A stretch of DNA of 64,000 nucleotides from assembly GCA_963778895.1 (NCBI GenBank), contig CAVZVZ010000003.1, positions 1 through 64,000 of the forward strand, read 5' to 3'. The stretch comes from CAVZVZ01 sp963778895. Its GTDB lineage: Bacteria; Actinomycetota; Acidimicrobiia; Acidimicrobiales; Acidimicrobilacustridaceae. The notes beneath the pieces are model-generated. The model worked only from the letters and a program-made list of their open reading frames with translations. It was not told where the DNA came from and did not search any database. Shown one piece after another: positions 63,948 to 64,000 of this stretch (within the stretch, counting starts at the first letter, position 1; every line of letters begins with the position of its first letter). Made by a program: the position numbers and the translations under genes.

Positions 63948-64000
63948 CTGAGACCGTGCGCTCGAAGCAGGCGCCGGAGTCGGCTGGCTCCACGACGACA

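Overview
The window is high-GC DNA with dense, short-spaced genes, frequent GTG/TTG starts and many ATGA/GTGA start-stop overlaps. The gene content suggests a free-living actinobacterium, most likely of the Acidimicrobiia type. Pointers are an F420-type (deazaflavin) nitroreductase, a mycothiol-type DinB/maleylpyruvate isomerase protein, two large-family sulfotransferases, PhyH dioxygenases and a secreted Vgb-like repeat protein. This placement is inference; no rRNA, tRNA, CRISPR array, insertion sequence or prophage was seen.

Layout. 0-5.5 kb: MarR fragment, SDR, PhyH dioxygenase, a BTAD/SARP-type regulator and a lipoprotein. 5.5-7.5 kb: a minus-strand operon of two small membrane proteins, a CarH-like B12-binding regulator and a DUF2071 protein. 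7.5-21.4 kb: general metabolism, including an amidohydrolase, SDRs, a TetR/SnoaL/NmrA divergon, PIG-L deacetylase, DUF1214, two sulfotransferases, an aldehyde dehydrogenase and an MFS pump. 21.4-24.4 kb: a PLP racemase, DUF1611 and peptidase E cluster, possibly for D-amino acids or dipeptides. 24.4-29.2 kb: deazaflavin oxidoreductase, Tat-exported phosphoesterase, DUF1003 and an orphan NuoF-like protein. 29.2-36.9 kb: small enzymes, an AraC regulator with RidA, BrkB and other membrane proteins, a Gfo/Idh oxidoreductase, and a stranded Calx-beta fragment. 36.9-48.7 kb: MFS pump, patatin, two radical SAM proteins, a 1104-residue repeat protein, a second PhyH protein, an adhesin-like secreted protein, a RibD-C protein and a thioesterase. 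48.8-61.5 kb: a complete branched-chain-type ABC importer (liv), a secreted protein, acyl-CoA synthetase, TetR, Rieske dioxygenase and two carotenoid-oxygenase-like genes; this reads as an uptake-plus-catabolism regulon with a shared palindrome in two divergent promoters. 61.5-64 kb: a lipoprotein esterase, a VapBC-type toxin-antitoxin pair and a uridine-kinase-like protein.

Quality warning. Many genes keep clear family similarity but break across reading frames. I count about 61 breaks; about 59 behave as one extra base, on both strands, and they cluster at 28-36 kb and 54.7-61.5 kb. Such one-sided bias points to insertion-type sequencing or assembly error rather than gene decay. I therefore annotate these as single CDSs and state where the frame changes.

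The most interesting points are an identical C-terminal SPRFTG hexapeptide on two otherwise unrelated secreted proteins, the CarH-like photoreceptor operon, the shared AAC-N3-GTT palindromes, the racemase/DUF1611/PepE cluster, and a VapC with Asn in place of the first catalytic Asp.
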